DNA of 12,610 bases from HGM05232 sp964646495 (GCA_964646495.1 CAZYEO010000069.1:1-12610); one strand, 5' to 3'; positions 1-9,300 are shown, counted from the stretch's first letter. Program-made: numbers and translations. The notes: generated by a model not told the origin, from the sequence alone.

Positions 1-115
1 ACCAGAATAATATAAAATAAATGTTCATCTTGAGGTTCCATAACAATATAATTTATAGTTTCAATATCTATCCGATATTATAACACTCCCGCTATTCTAT
101 TTGTTTGTAGCTATT

Positions 116-135
116 AAGGATTGATAGAATCCCTT
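116..135 (-). terminator. Weak hairpin after aguB
   Basis: On the minus strand AAGGGATT and AATCCTT can form a 7-bp stem with a one-base bulge and a 5-base loop, beginning at the aguB stop codon. No T-run follows, so it may be a weak terminator or chance. Confidence 0.27.
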
Positions 136-1025
136 TAATCGATGTAACGTTTAATCAGATTTTTATATTCATCTATCCTTCTATCTCGAAGGAATGGCCA
201 CCATCTGCGTACCTGTTCAGAACGTTTCATATCAATATCTACCAACGCTTCATCTTCACTATCGGATGGTGACGTATATAGAATTTCTCCTTGAGGACCT
301 GCCACAAAACTATTGCCCCAAAATTGTATTCCATTAGTTTGTTTTGACGGATCATCTTCATGTCCTACACGATTTACTGATATTACAGGTATTCCATTAG
401 CTACAGCATGTGCGCGTTGAGATATAACCCACGCATTTTGTTGTCTTGCTTTCTCATCTTCATTATCAGAGCTTTCCCATCCGATAGCAGTAGGGTATAT
501 GAGAATATCTGCCCCTTTCAGAGCCATTAATCGAGCGGCTTCAGGATACCATTGATCCCAACACACAAGAACTCCTAAAGTGCCAATTGATGTTTTAATG
601 GGTTCAAATCCTATATCACCAGGCGTAAAGTAAAATTTCTCATAATAAGCCGGATCATCTGGAATGTGCATTTTACGATATTTTCCGGCAATAGACCCAT
701 CAGTATCAAATACTACTGCTGTATTATGATATAACCCTGCAGCACGCTTCTCAAATAGTGAAGTAACAAGAACAATCCCATTCTTTCGAGCTGTATTCGC
801 GTAAATATCGGTGATATCTCCGGGTATTGGTGTCGCCAAGTCAAATTTTTCGGTATCTTCAGTTTGACAAAAATATAAAGAATCATGTAATTCCTGAAGC
901 ACAACTAATTGAGCTCCTTGAGATGCTAAATTAGTTATTTTATTTATCAGGGCATTTCTGTTATCATCAATATTTGACGAATTGGTTTGTTGTATGAAAC
1001 CTATCTTCATTTTATTTTCTTTCAT
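135..1025 (-). CDS. aguB: N-carbamoylputrescine amidase
   Basis: This 296-residue cytosolic enzyme of the nitrilase superfamily hydrolyses N-carbamoylputrescine to putrescine, CO2 and ammonia, the last step of the agmatine route to putrescine. The nitrilase catalytic triad is visible: Glu45 in VLQELHDS, Lys118 in YRKMHIPD and Cys155 in VCWDQWYPE. The sequence around the cysteine and the IPDDPAYYEKFYFTPGD stretch after the lysine are typical of AguB rather than of other nitrilases. Length is normal for the family. The ATG at 1025 overlaps the aguA stop as ATGA, which suggests translational coupling and supports this start. A second ATG five codons in (position 1010) would give the common MKIGFIQQ start and cannot be excluded. 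The gene is second in the aguA-aguB operon, and no arginine decarboxylase gene is visible in this window. Confidence 0.96.
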   Translation of the reverse strand: MKENKMKIGFIQQTNSSNIDDNRNALINKITNLASQGAQLVVLQELHDSLYFCQTEDTEKFDLATPIPGDITDIYANTARKNGIVLVTSLFEKRAAGLYHNTAVVFDTDGSIAGKYRKMHIPDDPAYYEKFYFTPGDIGFEPIKTSIGTLGVLVCWDQWYPEAARLMALKGADILIYPTAIGWESSDNEDEKARQQNAWVISQRAHAVANGIPVISVNRVGHEDDPSKQTNGIQFWGNSFVAGPQGEILYTSPSDSEDEALVDIDMKRSEQVRRWWPFLRDRRIDEYKNLIKRYID

Positions 1026-2131
1026 TTTATTACTGTCTTAGGAAATTGCATCGTTACACAATGAAGTGACCCATGTTGCTTAATGAGAGCATTACAATCA
1101 ATTCCTACTATTTTGTGATTAGGGAATGCACTTTGTATAATAGAGCAAGCCATATTATCATTATCTTTTTGGGAATATGTAGGGACTAAAACCTGATTAT
1201 TCGTAATTAGGAAATTTGCGTATGTAGCAGGTAATCTATGTCCCTCATTGTCGAATATAGGGGTAGGGGATGGCAATTTTAATAGTCGGTATGGTTCACC
1301 TTTAATTGTAGAAAATGATGTCAGTTGATGCTCCATGCGATTTAATTCTTCATAATCCACATCGTTTTTATCATTGCAACCCACATATACAATTGTATTG
1401 TCGGGTGCAAATCGAGCCAACGTATCAATATGACTATCAGTATCATCTCCGTTTATAGCCCCATTGTCAAGCCAAAGCACTCGCATAACGCCAAGTGAGT
1501 CTATGAGCCTCCTTTCGATTTCCTCTTTTCGCATTGCTCCATTTCTGTTTTTTGAAAGCAGACACTCTGAAGTAGTAAGAATAGTCCCCTTCCCATCTGT
1601 TTCGATAGAGCCACCTTCGAGCACAAAGTCCAAATTATTTGAATATTTGGCATTAAATGCACCCAAGATATGAAGGGTTGATGTGATAAGGTTGTCGTAA
1701 TTAGCAGCAAATTTTAAGCCCCATGCATTAAACTTGAAATCGAGTATACATGGTTCTTCATCATCCCATACTGTAATTCCGCCAAAGTCACGAGCCCAAG
1801 TATCATTTGTATCTATAGCATAATAGATTATATTGCGTTGGTCAATATCAGCAAACACTATTTTTGCTTTTTCTATATCAGGAGCCACTATAATAAGTTT
1901 TTCATCAATTATAATTGATTTTGCAATATTTCGATAGCATTCCCACACTTCTTCAAGAATATCACGCCAATCAGTTTCAGCATGAGGGAGGGCCATTAAT
2001 ACTCCTGATTGTTTTTCCCATTCAGCAGGAAATCTTCGTAATCCTATGGGCATAGAAATTTCTTCTTTCCAATTCAAAATCGAATCGGATTCCAAACCAT
2101 ATCCGGAAGGTAAATTACAACTTAAAGGCAT
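1022..2131 (-). CDS. aguA: Agmatine deiminase (agmatine iminohydrolase)
   Basis: This 369-residue member of the peptidyl-arginine deiminase superfamily converts agmatine to N-carbamoylputrescine plus ammonia, feeding aguB directly downstream. Family motifs occur in order: TNDTWARD (residues 108-115), EGGSIETDG (172-180), GDDTDSHIDTLARF (228-241) and GSLHCVTMQ (354-362). The putative nucleophile is Cys358, with His234 and Asp115 as likely partners by family analogy. The start is uncertain. The first 26 residues look like an extension, because homologues commonly begin near the RFPAEWEKQSG segment, which follows a second in-frame ATG at 2053. On the other hand, a Bacteroidetes-type -7 box lies 23 bases before the ATG at 2131, the same distance as for other genes here, which favours the longer form. 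The function is secure; the N-terminus is not. Confidence 0.96.
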   Translation of the reverse strand: MPLSCNLPSGYGLESDSILNWKEEISMPIGLRRFPAEWEKQSGVLMALPHAETDWRDILEEVWECYRNIAKSIIIDEKLIIVAPDIEKAKIVFADIDQRNIIYYAIDTNDTWARDFGGITVWDDEEPCILDFKFNAWGLKFAANYDNLITSTLHILGAFNAKYSNNLDFVLEGGSIETDGKGTILTTSECLLSKNRNGAMRKEEIERRLIDSLGVMRVLWLDNGAINGDDTDSHIDTLARFAPDNTIVYVGCNDKNDVDYEELNRMEHQLTSFSTIKGEPYRLLKLPSPTPIFDNEGHRLPATYANFLITNNQVLVPTYSQKDNDNMACSIIQSAFPNHKIVGIDCNALIKQHGSLHCVTMQFPKTVIK

Positions 2132-2154
2132 AAATATAAAATTTAATTCAGATA

Positions 2155-2162
2155 CAAAGATA
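2155..2162 (-). promoter_or_regulatory. Candidate Bacteroidetes -7 box for aguAB
   Basis: Read on the minus strand this is TATCTTTG, a full match to the Bacteroidetes -7 consensus TAnnTTTG. It ends 23 bases before the aguA ATG at 2131. No good TTTG -33 box lies 19-21 bases upstream; the nearest TTTG is only 13 bases away and belongs to a second TAnnTTTG match (2176-2183, TATATTTG on the minus strand). The assignment therefore rests on the -7 box and its distance to the start. Confidence 0.4.
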
Positions 2163-2199
2163 ATGATTACCTATACAAATATAAGCATCATTTACATGA

Positions 2200-2439
2200 T
2201 TATTCTGAATCTTCATATTCATTTAGAGAGTCCCATATATCAGCTCTCATTTCGATTAATTCATCCATATAATCTATAAATCCGGTTTTTATGTCGTATC
2301 CGAGTGTTTCACACCATTCACTATAGTTTTCTTTTAAGTTCTCGTCTTCCGCCATTAATTTTCTAAATTCGTTTTCAGCAAGCTCGGCACTTCTATTATG
2401 TTCTAAAAGTGACTTAAGCAGATCAGATATATATGTCAT
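2200..2439 (-). CDS. Small acidic protein of unknown function
   Basis: This is a 79-residue, strongly acidic, soluble-looking protein with no signal peptide or membrane segment. It reads as mostly helical, with an EFRKLMAEDENLKENYSEWCETLGY core and an IWDSLNEYEDSE tail. I recognise the pattern (acidic helix, a WCE motif, a Gly-Phe/Tyr-containing segment, and a final WDSLNEYE) from small uncharacterised Bacteroidales proteins, but know no function and no family name. It has its own likely promoter at 2465-2496 and is separated from aguA by 68 bases, so it may be transcribed into aguAB as well as on its own. The good promoter and coding-like composition make it a real gene rather than a chance frame. 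Confidence 0.82.
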   Translation of the reverse strand: MTYISDLLKSLLEHNRSAELAENEFRKLMAEDENLKENYSEWCETLGYDIKTGFIDYMDELIEMRADIWDSLNEYEDSE

Positions 2440-2464
2440 TTAAGTCAGATTTGGGTTAATATTC

Positions 2465-2496
2465 CAAAGATATGTTATTATTTGAAATTATACAAT
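2465..2496 (-). promoter_or_regulatory. Candidate Bacteroidetes promoter for the small acidic protein
   Basis: On the minus strand a TATCTTTG box (2465-2472) matches the -7 consensus TAnnTTTG, and an ATTG (2493-2496) stands in for the -33 TTTG with a 20-base spacer, the expected distance. The -7 box ends 25 bases before the ATG at 2439, leaving a leader of roughly 20 bases. Confidence 0.6.
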
Positions 2497-2614
2497 CCTT
2501 CACTGATTATTTGGACATTTTTTCATTCAATAAAATTCCTAATTATAATGAAACATATTAAACATTAACCACGGAAATCTGTTTAATTTATACTCATTTA
2601 ATCATTATTGAAGT

Positions 2615-3214
2615 ATGAAAAAAACTATTTTTCTAATTCTGTTGGGGGTGTTACTTACAGGATGTAGTCCATTCTCATTAATTAACAGTAGTGTCTATAA
2701 CAATGCCGATCTGGGGGCTTATAAAACATTTCGCATTGTCACACCTCAAGAGGGAAAAGTACCACCTCTGATGGGAATGATAGGGTATTATAATATTGCT
2801 GCGGCAATTCGTGAGCAAATGGTAGAACGAGGATATACTGAAGACCCAAATTCTCCATTATTAGTAAACATAGCTCTAACCGTACATAGGGAAATACAAA
2901 CCGAACCTGTAATACCTCCCGGATATGGTCTATATAATGGTTATTATCCTTATTATATGTATCCACGAAGCCTATATTGGCAAAGCTATTATGCCAATGC
3001 TAAAGTAATAACAGGCATATATAAAGAGGGTGTACTAACAATGGAAATGGTTAATATTCAAGAGAAATTACCATTGTATTCTTCTTCGGTTTCGACTATA
3101 ATTCAACCAGGACAGGCACAATTAAGAAATCTGACACAAATAGCTCAAGCTGTGAAAGTTCTTTTTTCCGAATATCCTGTTCCTTTATTACCTCAATATA
3201 AAAAGAATAAATGA
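2615..3214 (+). CDS. DUF4136-type lipoprotein
   Basis: This is a 199-residue predicted lipoprotein. A short signal peptide ends in the lipobox LLTGC, giving lipidated Cys17. The start is fixed by the classical MKKT signal sequence. The body fits the DUF4136 pattern seen in many Bacteroidota and Proteobacteria lipoproteins: ADLGAYKTFRI near residue 32, an AIREQMVERGY segment near 85, then a beta strand with LLVNIALTVHRE. The middle (about residues 108-130) is unusually rich in tyrosine and glycine (GYGLYNGYYPYYMYP). In related proteins this domain is thought to be periplasmic and attached to the membrane, but its biochemical role is not known. The upstream gap (2440-2614) is shared with the divergent small gene. 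I find no convincing promoter box for this direction. Confidence 0.85.
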   Translation: MKKTIFLILLGVLLTGCSPFSLINSSVYNNADLGAYKTFRIVTPQEGKVPPLMGMIGYYNIAAAIREQMVERGYTEDPNSPLLVNIALTVHREIQTEPVIPPGYGLYNGYYPYYMYPRSLYWQSYYANAKVITGIYKEGVLTMEMVNIQEKLPLYSSSVSTIIQPGQAQLRNLTQIAQAVKVLFSEYPVPLLPQYKKNK

Positions 3215-3263
3215 TTTAAAACATATTGATTTAGGTGTGTAACATTATTGCCCATATGGATTG

Positions 3264-3271
3264 TAGCTTTG
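3264..3271 (+). promoter_or_regulatory. Possible Bacteroidetes -7 box before the 77-residue gene
   Basis: TAGCTTTG matches the -7 consensus TAnnTTTG and lies 35 bases before the ATG at 3307. No TTTG-like -33 box is present at the right spacing, so this is weak. Confidence 0.33.
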
Positions 3272-3306
3272 TTGTAAAAAATAATTATTACCTAAATTAA
3301 AATGTT

Positions 3307-3540
3307 ATGAATCAAAATGCCATCGTAATTTCAGAAAGAGTTTTGTGTACAATCCAATCTTTACCCGAAGGCGAAAGAAAAGCTATTTTTAATGCTTTTG
3401 TATGCGACGAGATTTATAAAATTGAACGCGATAGCAGTCTTTCGCCATTTCAAGAAATGCTGTATGCAATTATAAAAGATTATATAAATAGGGATTCTAT
3501 TAAATATACAAAATTCATGGAAAAAGAAAGAGCATCATAG
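3307..3540 (+). CDS. Small protein of unknown function, 77 residues
   Basis: This short, mostly helical cytosolic-looking protein has no signal peptide or membrane segment. The visible layout is a first helix with VLCTIQSLPEGERKAIFNAF, a short polar link, then LSPFQEMLYAIIKDYINRDSIKYTKF. The pattern of a Leu-Pro turn, a central helix, a Ser-Pro step and a final helix with a Tyr/Lys end loosely resembles the N-terminal domain of phage replisome-organiser and DUF6291-type proteins. Here it stands alone with no replication genes nearby, so I do not assign that role. Similar short proteins occur as chromosomal orphans in Bacteroidales, from memory. Composition matches the neighbours. It lies 92 bases after the DUF4136-type gene on the same strand. 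Confidence 0.75.
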   Translation: MNQNAIVISERVLCTIQSLPEGERKAIFNAFVCDEIYKIERDSSLSPFQEMLYAIIKDYINRDSIKYTKFMEKERAS

Positions 3541-3657
3541 CTTATATATTTGATATACAGGTATAATATCCTCAATTACGAAGAGTAAATTGAAGTCAGC
3601 ATTTCATACTTATATCTAAAAATTGATGATAATTGATAGAAATAATGGTAACATATT

Positions 3658-3688
3658 ATTGCTGCCATTATTTTTTTATATATATTTG
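3658..3688 (+). promoter_or_regulatory. Candidate Bacteroidetes promoter that fixes the start at 3714
   Basis: TATATTTG (3681-3688) matches the -7 consensus TAnnTTTG, with ATTG (3658-3661) as a -33 box and a 19-base spacer. The -7 box ends 25 bases before the ATG at 3714. Because this promoter lies inside the longer open frame that begins at 3633, it argues for the downstream start. Confidence 0.58.
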
Positions 3689-3713
3689 GTGGAATAATCA
3701 AATATTTATATTT

Positions 3714-5042
3714 ATGAATAAAATTTATCTGTCACTCTTAACCTTTTTATTGCTTTTAAATGTATCATGCACCTCCGATGATAACAAACTCATGTCATAT
3801 ATACCTGAAGATTCCGGTATTGTAGCAAAATTCAGTATCAATAGCCTGATTTCTTCTGTTGCCGATTCAACATATAGTGCGGAGATTAAAAGGGGGATAG
3901 AGAATCAATCTAAAGTAAAACTTGAAGATTTAAAAAATTCAGGATTAGATTTAGAATCTGCCGGATATGGTTTTGTATGTTCCAAAAACTTTGATTTGGG
4001 AATATTGTTTAATGTTTCAAATATTGATAGTATCCGAGAGAAAATAAGCACTGATATGAAAATCACCTTAACAAAATCTGATAACTATGAATATTCGATA
4101 GAAGGGAAAAATATTGTTGCCTTAAATGATAAAATGCTATTTATCGGTAATTTTTCTGATTCCATAGCGGATAATAATAAAGTATCAATACTCGCTGATT
4201 ATTTAAAAACACCAACTAAATTTGAAAAAGAATGTCCCACTGCATTTAAAGCTTTAGAATCGGATGAGGATATCGTAGTCTACGCAGATGGTTCCGGACT
4301 AAAGAGATGTATCAATAAACTCAGTTCTACACCATATTACTCTTCGATTCAATACGCGAATTTATTTTTATCGGAGATTAAAGATATAACTCTAAAAATG
4401 GATATAAATGATAAAGAGATGATATTAACATCTGATATAAATTACGTTGAGAATGCAAGCATCCCTAAAATTTTTGCTAAAATTACTGAGAAACCCTCTC
4501 CTGATTTTCTCAAACTATATAAAAACAAAATGGATTTCATAGGAGCAGCATCTATAAATGGTAAAGAATTGTCCGCATTATTAGCATCTAATAATGCGTA
4601 TTCAATGACTCAAATGATGAGTCCTAAATTGCAAGAAGCTGTAGAATCAATCAATGGAACAATTTCATTTGGGTACTCGCAAAGTGAAAATAAATTTTGT
4701 ATCACAATCGCTTCTTCAAATCCCCAATTAGTCGCAACGTGCATTGCTGAAATATCAAATGGAATCGGGTATAGCGTGGAAAAAGATGCAGAAGGATATA
4801 AATATTCAAATTATGGTGTTGAATTTGACATGAAATGTGAAGGTAATAATGTGATAATAAGATCAGGAACATCGGAAAATAATATTTCATTTGATAAATC
4901 AATATTAAAATTATTTTCAGAGGCTCCTATTGCATTATATTTAAAACCTGTCGATAAACTTTCCGAAGCACCTACAATAGAAACTACAATAGAAATATTT
5001 TCGGCAAGTAAGACAACCACTAAAATCGTAGAGATTAAATAG
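3714..5042 (+). CDS. Lipoprotein resembling the DUF4836 family
   Basis: This 442-residue protein is predicted to be exported and lipidated. From the ATG at 3714 a typical signal peptide (MNKIYLSLLTFLLLL) ends in NVSC, giving Cys19. The frame opens further upstream, at 3633, but those 27 extra residues are hydrophobic and aromatic, carry no signal logic and overlap the likely promoter. The cysteine is followed by TSDD, an acidic stretch that could act as a lipoprotein surface-export signal of the Bacteroidetes type. The start of the mature protein, LMSYIPEDSGIVAKFSINSL, resembles the opening of DUF4836 proteins, a Bacteroidetes family of unknown function. The rest shows alternating beta strands and helices without enzyme motifs. 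The gene ends just before a strong hairpin. The family call is from memory and moderate; the lipoprotein call is firm. Confidence 0.8.
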   Translation: MNKIYLSLLTFLLLLNVSCTSDDNKLMSYIPEDSGIVAKFSINSLISSVADSTYSAEIKRGIENQSKVKLEDLKNSGLDLESAGYGFVCSKNFDLGILFNVSNIDSIREKISTDMKITLTKSDNYEYSIEGKNIVALNDKMLFIGNFSDSIADNNKVSILADYLKTPTKFEKECPTAFKALESDEDIVVYADGSGLKRCINKLSSTPYYSSIQYANLFLSEIKDITLKMDINDKEMILTSDINYVENASIPKIFAKITEKPSPDFLKLYKNKMDFIGAASINGKELSALLASNNAYSMTQMMSPKLQEAVESINGTISFGYSQSENKFCITIASSNPQLVATCIAEISNGIGYSVEKDAEGYKYSNYGVEFDMKCEGNNVIIRSGTSENNISFDKSILKLFSEAPIALYLKPVDKLSEAPTIETTIEIFSASKTTTKIVEIK

Positions 5043-5062
5043 ACAAAAATATATATAAATGT

Positions 5063-5101
5063 AATGTGGGCTGCTTCACCAATTGGGAAACAGCCCACAT
5101 T
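5063..5101. terminator. Bidirectional hairpin terminator between converging genes
   Basis: AATGTGGGCTG (5063-5073) and CAGCCCACATT (5091-5101) form a perfect 11-bp stem. The 17-base loop can add three further pairs (TTC 5075-5077 with GAA 5087-5089) after one mismatch. It lies 20 bases after the stop of the lipoprotein gene and 21 bases after the stop of the channel gene read from the other side. A T-rich run follows on the minus strand, while the plus-strand side is only moderately T-rich. It probably stops both transcripts, more strongly the efflux operon. Confidence 0.8.
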
Positions 5102-5122
5102 CATTTCAAATCCATATAGATG

Positions 5123-6316
5123 CTATAAATTACTATATTTATCGAGTTGTATATATAGTACATTATATTGATATTCCATATCGTTTAACGTAGTAGTGGC
5201 TTCAATGAAATATTTCATTTCGAGCAGGTAGGTAATTAGCGTTATTTGTCCACCTTTAAGAGCCTTGTTAAGCATCTCCATATTATTATTGTCGTTTAAT
5301 ATGGATTTATAATCTGTGATTTGTGTGCTGAGGGATTGCATTTTATTATATTCACCTCTTGCAGTAAGCTCTTTTGTCATAATAATATTTTCTTCACCCA
5401 ATAAATCCGCTGCATACTGAGCTTGTGCAGCGTTGGTTTTATTCCTATTAGAAAATATTGGTAAGGATAATCCGACTGTGAATCCATTAAATTTTTCGCC
5501 TAATTCTTGAGAAAATTTATAGCCAATTGCTATAGAAGGAGCCCAACCGAGTTTAGCCGATTTTATATCATTTTTATTGGCTTCACTCGATAGATTAAGA
5601 TATTTGGCTTCGGGATCATTTGATTCCAAATTTTTCAAATAATAATCCATTGGTTTTAATTCCGTATCTTGATAATTCTCTAATTTATCAAGATATGCTC
5701 CGGGAATTTCTATGTTACCATTAATAATTTTCAGTTCATTTATGGCATTGGCTTTTTCAGTCAACAAGGTGGAAAGAGCATTATTAGCACCCAATCTTTC
5801 AAGTCTTAGTTTATTAATATCAAGGATGGTTATTTCACCATGATCATATCCCTTTTTGTATTCATCATATAGATGTGTAACATTGTTTAGCATGATTTTT
5901 TGCAAGGCAATCTTACGATTAATATTTATAATATCATTGCATATTAATCTTGCTTTCATTACTATTTCCAATACCGTTGCATCCTTGAGATATTGCAAAG
6001 CCTCAATACGTATATTATTCGACTTGCTACGTGAGCCATATAACCCGGGCCAATCAAATTCTTGTGAAATACCTATTTGCCATTTATCTCCTCCAACCTT
6101 TTTTTCGCCAAAGAGATATTCCATTTCAACCTGTGGATTATTCAGATTATTTGTGGATTTAATAGATGAAATGTCGCTTGTCATTTTACTATTTATTCTC
6201 TTAATCTCAATATTATTTTGTTTCACATTATCAATAATATCTGAAATGTTGTCAGCAAATAAATTGGATGATACAACCAGCACAATAAAGATGGCTAAAA
6301 TATATTTGAGTTTCAT
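5123..6316 (-). CDS. TolC-family outer-membrane channel of the metal efflux system
   Basis: This 397-residue protein is the outer-membrane channel of a tripartite RND metal exporter. A signal peptide (hydrophobic from residue 5, cut likely after Ala21 in NLFA) is not followed by a lipobox, so it is not lipidated, unlike E. coli CusC. The mature part has the long heptad-like helices of the outer-membrane efflux protein fold, and GISQEFDWPGLYGSR (82-96) is the conserved strand and turn of the CusC/CzcC type. A second strand set near GWAPSIAIGYKFSQELG and GLSLPIFSNR marks the second repeat. At 397 residues it is rather short for the family (usually above 400). Its ATG overlaps the pump's stop as ATGA, pointing to coupled translation. 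It is the last gene of the operon. Confidence 0.93.
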   Translation of the reverse strand: MKLKYILAIFIVLVVSSNLFADNISDIIDNVKQNNIEIKRINSKMTSDISSIKSTNNLNNPQVEMEYLFGEKKVGGDKWQIGISQEFDWPGLYGSRSKSNNIRIEALQYLKDATVLEIVMKARLICNDIININRKIALQKIMLNNVTHLYDEYKKGYDHGEITILDINKLRLERLGANNALSTLLTEKANAINELKIINGNIEIPGAYLDKLENYQDTELKPMDYYLKNLESNDPEAKYLNLSSEANKNDIKSAKLGWAPSIAIGYKFSQELGEKFNGFTVGLSLPIFSNRNKTNAAQAQYAADLLGEENIIMTKELTARGEYNKMQSLSTQITDYKSILNDNNNMEMLNKALKGGQITLITYLLEMKYFIEATTTLNDMEYQYNVLYIQLDKYSNL

Positions 6317-9300
6317 TTTAAAATTTCTTTTCGGTTAGTAATATAATAGAAGATAGGCACTACAAAGATATTCAAGAATGTAGCAGAAAATAAGCCACCC
6401 AATATCACAATAGCCAATGGACTTTGAATCTCATTGCCCGGAGCCGATCCATTTACAGCCAGTGGGATTAGAGCTAATGCCGACGTGAGAGCAGTCATAA
6501 GAATTGGATTCAATCTATCGAGAGATCCTGTATATATTCTTTCCATTAATCCCATTCCATCCTCTTTAAGATGATTATATCGAGTCATTAAAAGCATTCC
6601 ATTTCGAGTAGTAATGCCCAAAAGAGATATAAAACCTATTATTGCCGGTATATTTATTTCATCAGATGTAACCCAAATAATAAATACACCTCCAATCATT
6701 GCCAATGGAAGATTGAGTAGGATTATTAAAGATTGTGATGTATTTCTAAATTCATGATAAAGAAGAAGGAATACAACGATCAATGCTAAAGTGGATGTTA
6801 AAGCAAGAGTAGAAGATGCTTTTGCTTCACTTTCAAATTGTCCTTCGTAAGTAATATAGTAACCTTCGGGCAAAGAAATGCTTTTTTCAATATTATCCTG
6901 TATTTCGTTTACTGTGCCACGAAGATCTCTATCAGCAACATTTGCTGAGATCAATATTCTTCTGCTCACATTTTCGCGATTTATAGTATTCGGTCCATCA
7001 GTCGATTTTATATTAGCAACATTTGCCAATGGTATTTTACCGACATTGCTATCGATCATAAGATTGCGTATTTTATCTATAGAATTTCTATCATTATCAG
7101 ATAATTTCACAGTCAAATCATATGGCAATCCGTTTTCATATACTTGTGATACGCTTTCGCCTGAGAGTGCTGTATTGATAAATTGTGAAAAATCACCAAT
7201 AGTAATTCCATACTTCGCAAGCATTCCCCTGCGCGGTGTAATATGTAGCTGTGGGCGCGCCACTAATTGTTCTACATTGGCATCAACTACACCTTGAGTA
7301 GATTGAACTGTTTTCTTTATTTCGCTTCCAATACGGTATAATTGATTGAGGTCATCGCCAAACAACTTTATTGCTATTTGCGATTTTGACCCCGAAAGCA
7401 TAGCATCTATACGATGCGAAATAGGTTGTCCTATTTCAATGTTAGTACCGGGAATAGCCGATAATTTTTCACGCAATTCCTTTAATATTTCAGAGCGAGG
7501 GCGATCAATAATTTCATAAGGTGCTTCAATTTCCGATACATTTACACCAAGGGCATGTTCATCAAGCTCTGCACGCCCTGTTTTTCGGGCAACGGTCTTA
7601 ATCTCCGGAATTGACATAATTATTTTTTCCGCTTCAGTGCCTATTTTATTAGATTCGTCAAGCGATACTCCCGGAAAAGTACTCACATTAATTGTAAACG
7701 AACCTTCATTAAATGGAGGGAGGAAGCTGCGTCCAAGACTGAAAAATATAATTAATGCACCGACAAAAAGTCCCCCGGTTACACTTAATACAAGAGTCTT
7801 ATGATTAAAACTCCACTTTAGTCCATGATTATATATTCTCTTAATATTTCGTGCAGCCCACGGTTCCTTTGTTTCATTCACTTTTTTATCATTGAGCAGA
7901 TAGCTACATAATACCGGAGTAACTGTCAATGCCACAATGGTGGATGCTATGAGTGCAACAATAAATGATATTCCAAGCGGAATAAGAAGTCGTCCTTCAA
8001 TTCCAGTGAGAAAAAATAAAGGGAGGAAGCTTGCTATTATTATTAACGAAGAATTAAAAATTGGCATTCGCACCTCTTTTGATGCATTAAACACCACTTT
8101 TAATGTCGATTCTTGTTCGTCGGTCGGTAGTAGTTTGTTTTGTCGAAGTCGTTTGTACACATTTTCTACATCCACAATAGCGTCATCCACAAGCGACCCT
8201 ATGGCTATTGCTATACCTCCAAGGCTCATAGTGTTGATAGTGTAGCCAAGCAGATGCAATGTAAGGATAGATACAATAATGGAAAGGGGGAGAGCGACAA
8301 GAGATATAAGTGTAGTGCGGATATTCATCAAGAAGAAAAATAGAATAATGACTACAAATATTGCTCCTTCAAATAGTGCCCGTTGAATATTCGAGATAGA
8401 ACTATTAATAAAATCAGATTGTTTGAAAATATCAGTTGATACATGCACATCCTTTGGCATGGTTTTACTCATTACCTTAAGACTCCCAAGTATTTTATCC
8501 GTTAATTCATTGGTGTCAGTATTGGGTTGTTTTGTAACAGTAAGCAATACAGCTGGCTTCGCTTTTTCAGAAGCAACTCCAAGCCGAGGCGATTTTGATC
8601 CTAATTCTACATTAGCAACATCTCGCACCAATACAATACCTTTTTCATCTGAGCGAATTACAGCTGCACCAATATCAGCCAGATTCGTAGTGTTTATATT
8701 ACCTTTAATAATATATTCATTGCCATATTCATATAATACTCCACCTCCGGCATTGTTGTTGATATTTTGCGTTGCATCTGTAATTTCTTTAATCGACACA
8801 TTAAAATGTTTCATTTTGGCAGGATCAAGAAGAATTTGATATTCTTTTATATCCCCACCAATTACTGCAACCTGTGAAACGCCCCCCAATGCCAATAATC
8901 GAGGACGTATAGTGCGATCTGCAAGTGATCGTAGATCTCTCATGGAAGTGCTATCCGATGTCAAACCAATAATTAACATTTCACCAAGTATTGACGATTG
9001 TGGACCGAGTACTGGAGTATCTGCACCATTTGGAAGTTGGCTTGCAACAGTGGATAATTTTTCTGAAACAATTTGACGAGCCTGATATATGTCAGTACCC
9101 CAATCAAATTCAACTTGAACCACAGAAAATCCTGTAGCTGATGATGAACGTACACGACGCACATCGGTCGCACCGTTTACAGCTGTTTCGATAGGGAATG
9201 TTACAAGTTTTTCGATTTCTTCAGTTGCATATCCCGGAGCTTCAGTCATAACAACTACTGTAGGTGCATTAAGATCGGGAAACACATCTATTTCAGAATT

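Noticed and set aside
1..41. Possible minus-strand coding start at the left edge (ATG at 41, MEPQDEHLFYIIL and onward).
   Set aside because: Only 13 residues are visible, there is no promoter box, and a stop-free stretch of this size is not rare. It may be the next gene of the agu region but cannot be supported.
3554..3565. Short dyad TATACAGGTATA after the 77-residue gene.
   Set aside because: The loop is only two bases and no T-run follows, so it is neither a good terminator nor a convincing operator.
4811..5104. Open frame of 97 codons on the minus strand at the end of the lipoprotein gene.
   Set aside because: It overlaps the lipoprotein gene in antisense and runs through the terminator hairpin; no family is recognised.
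6878..8839. Several open frames on the plus strand opposite the pump gene.
   Set aside because: They are antisense to a complete, motif-rich pump gene and have no start signals or recognisable domains.
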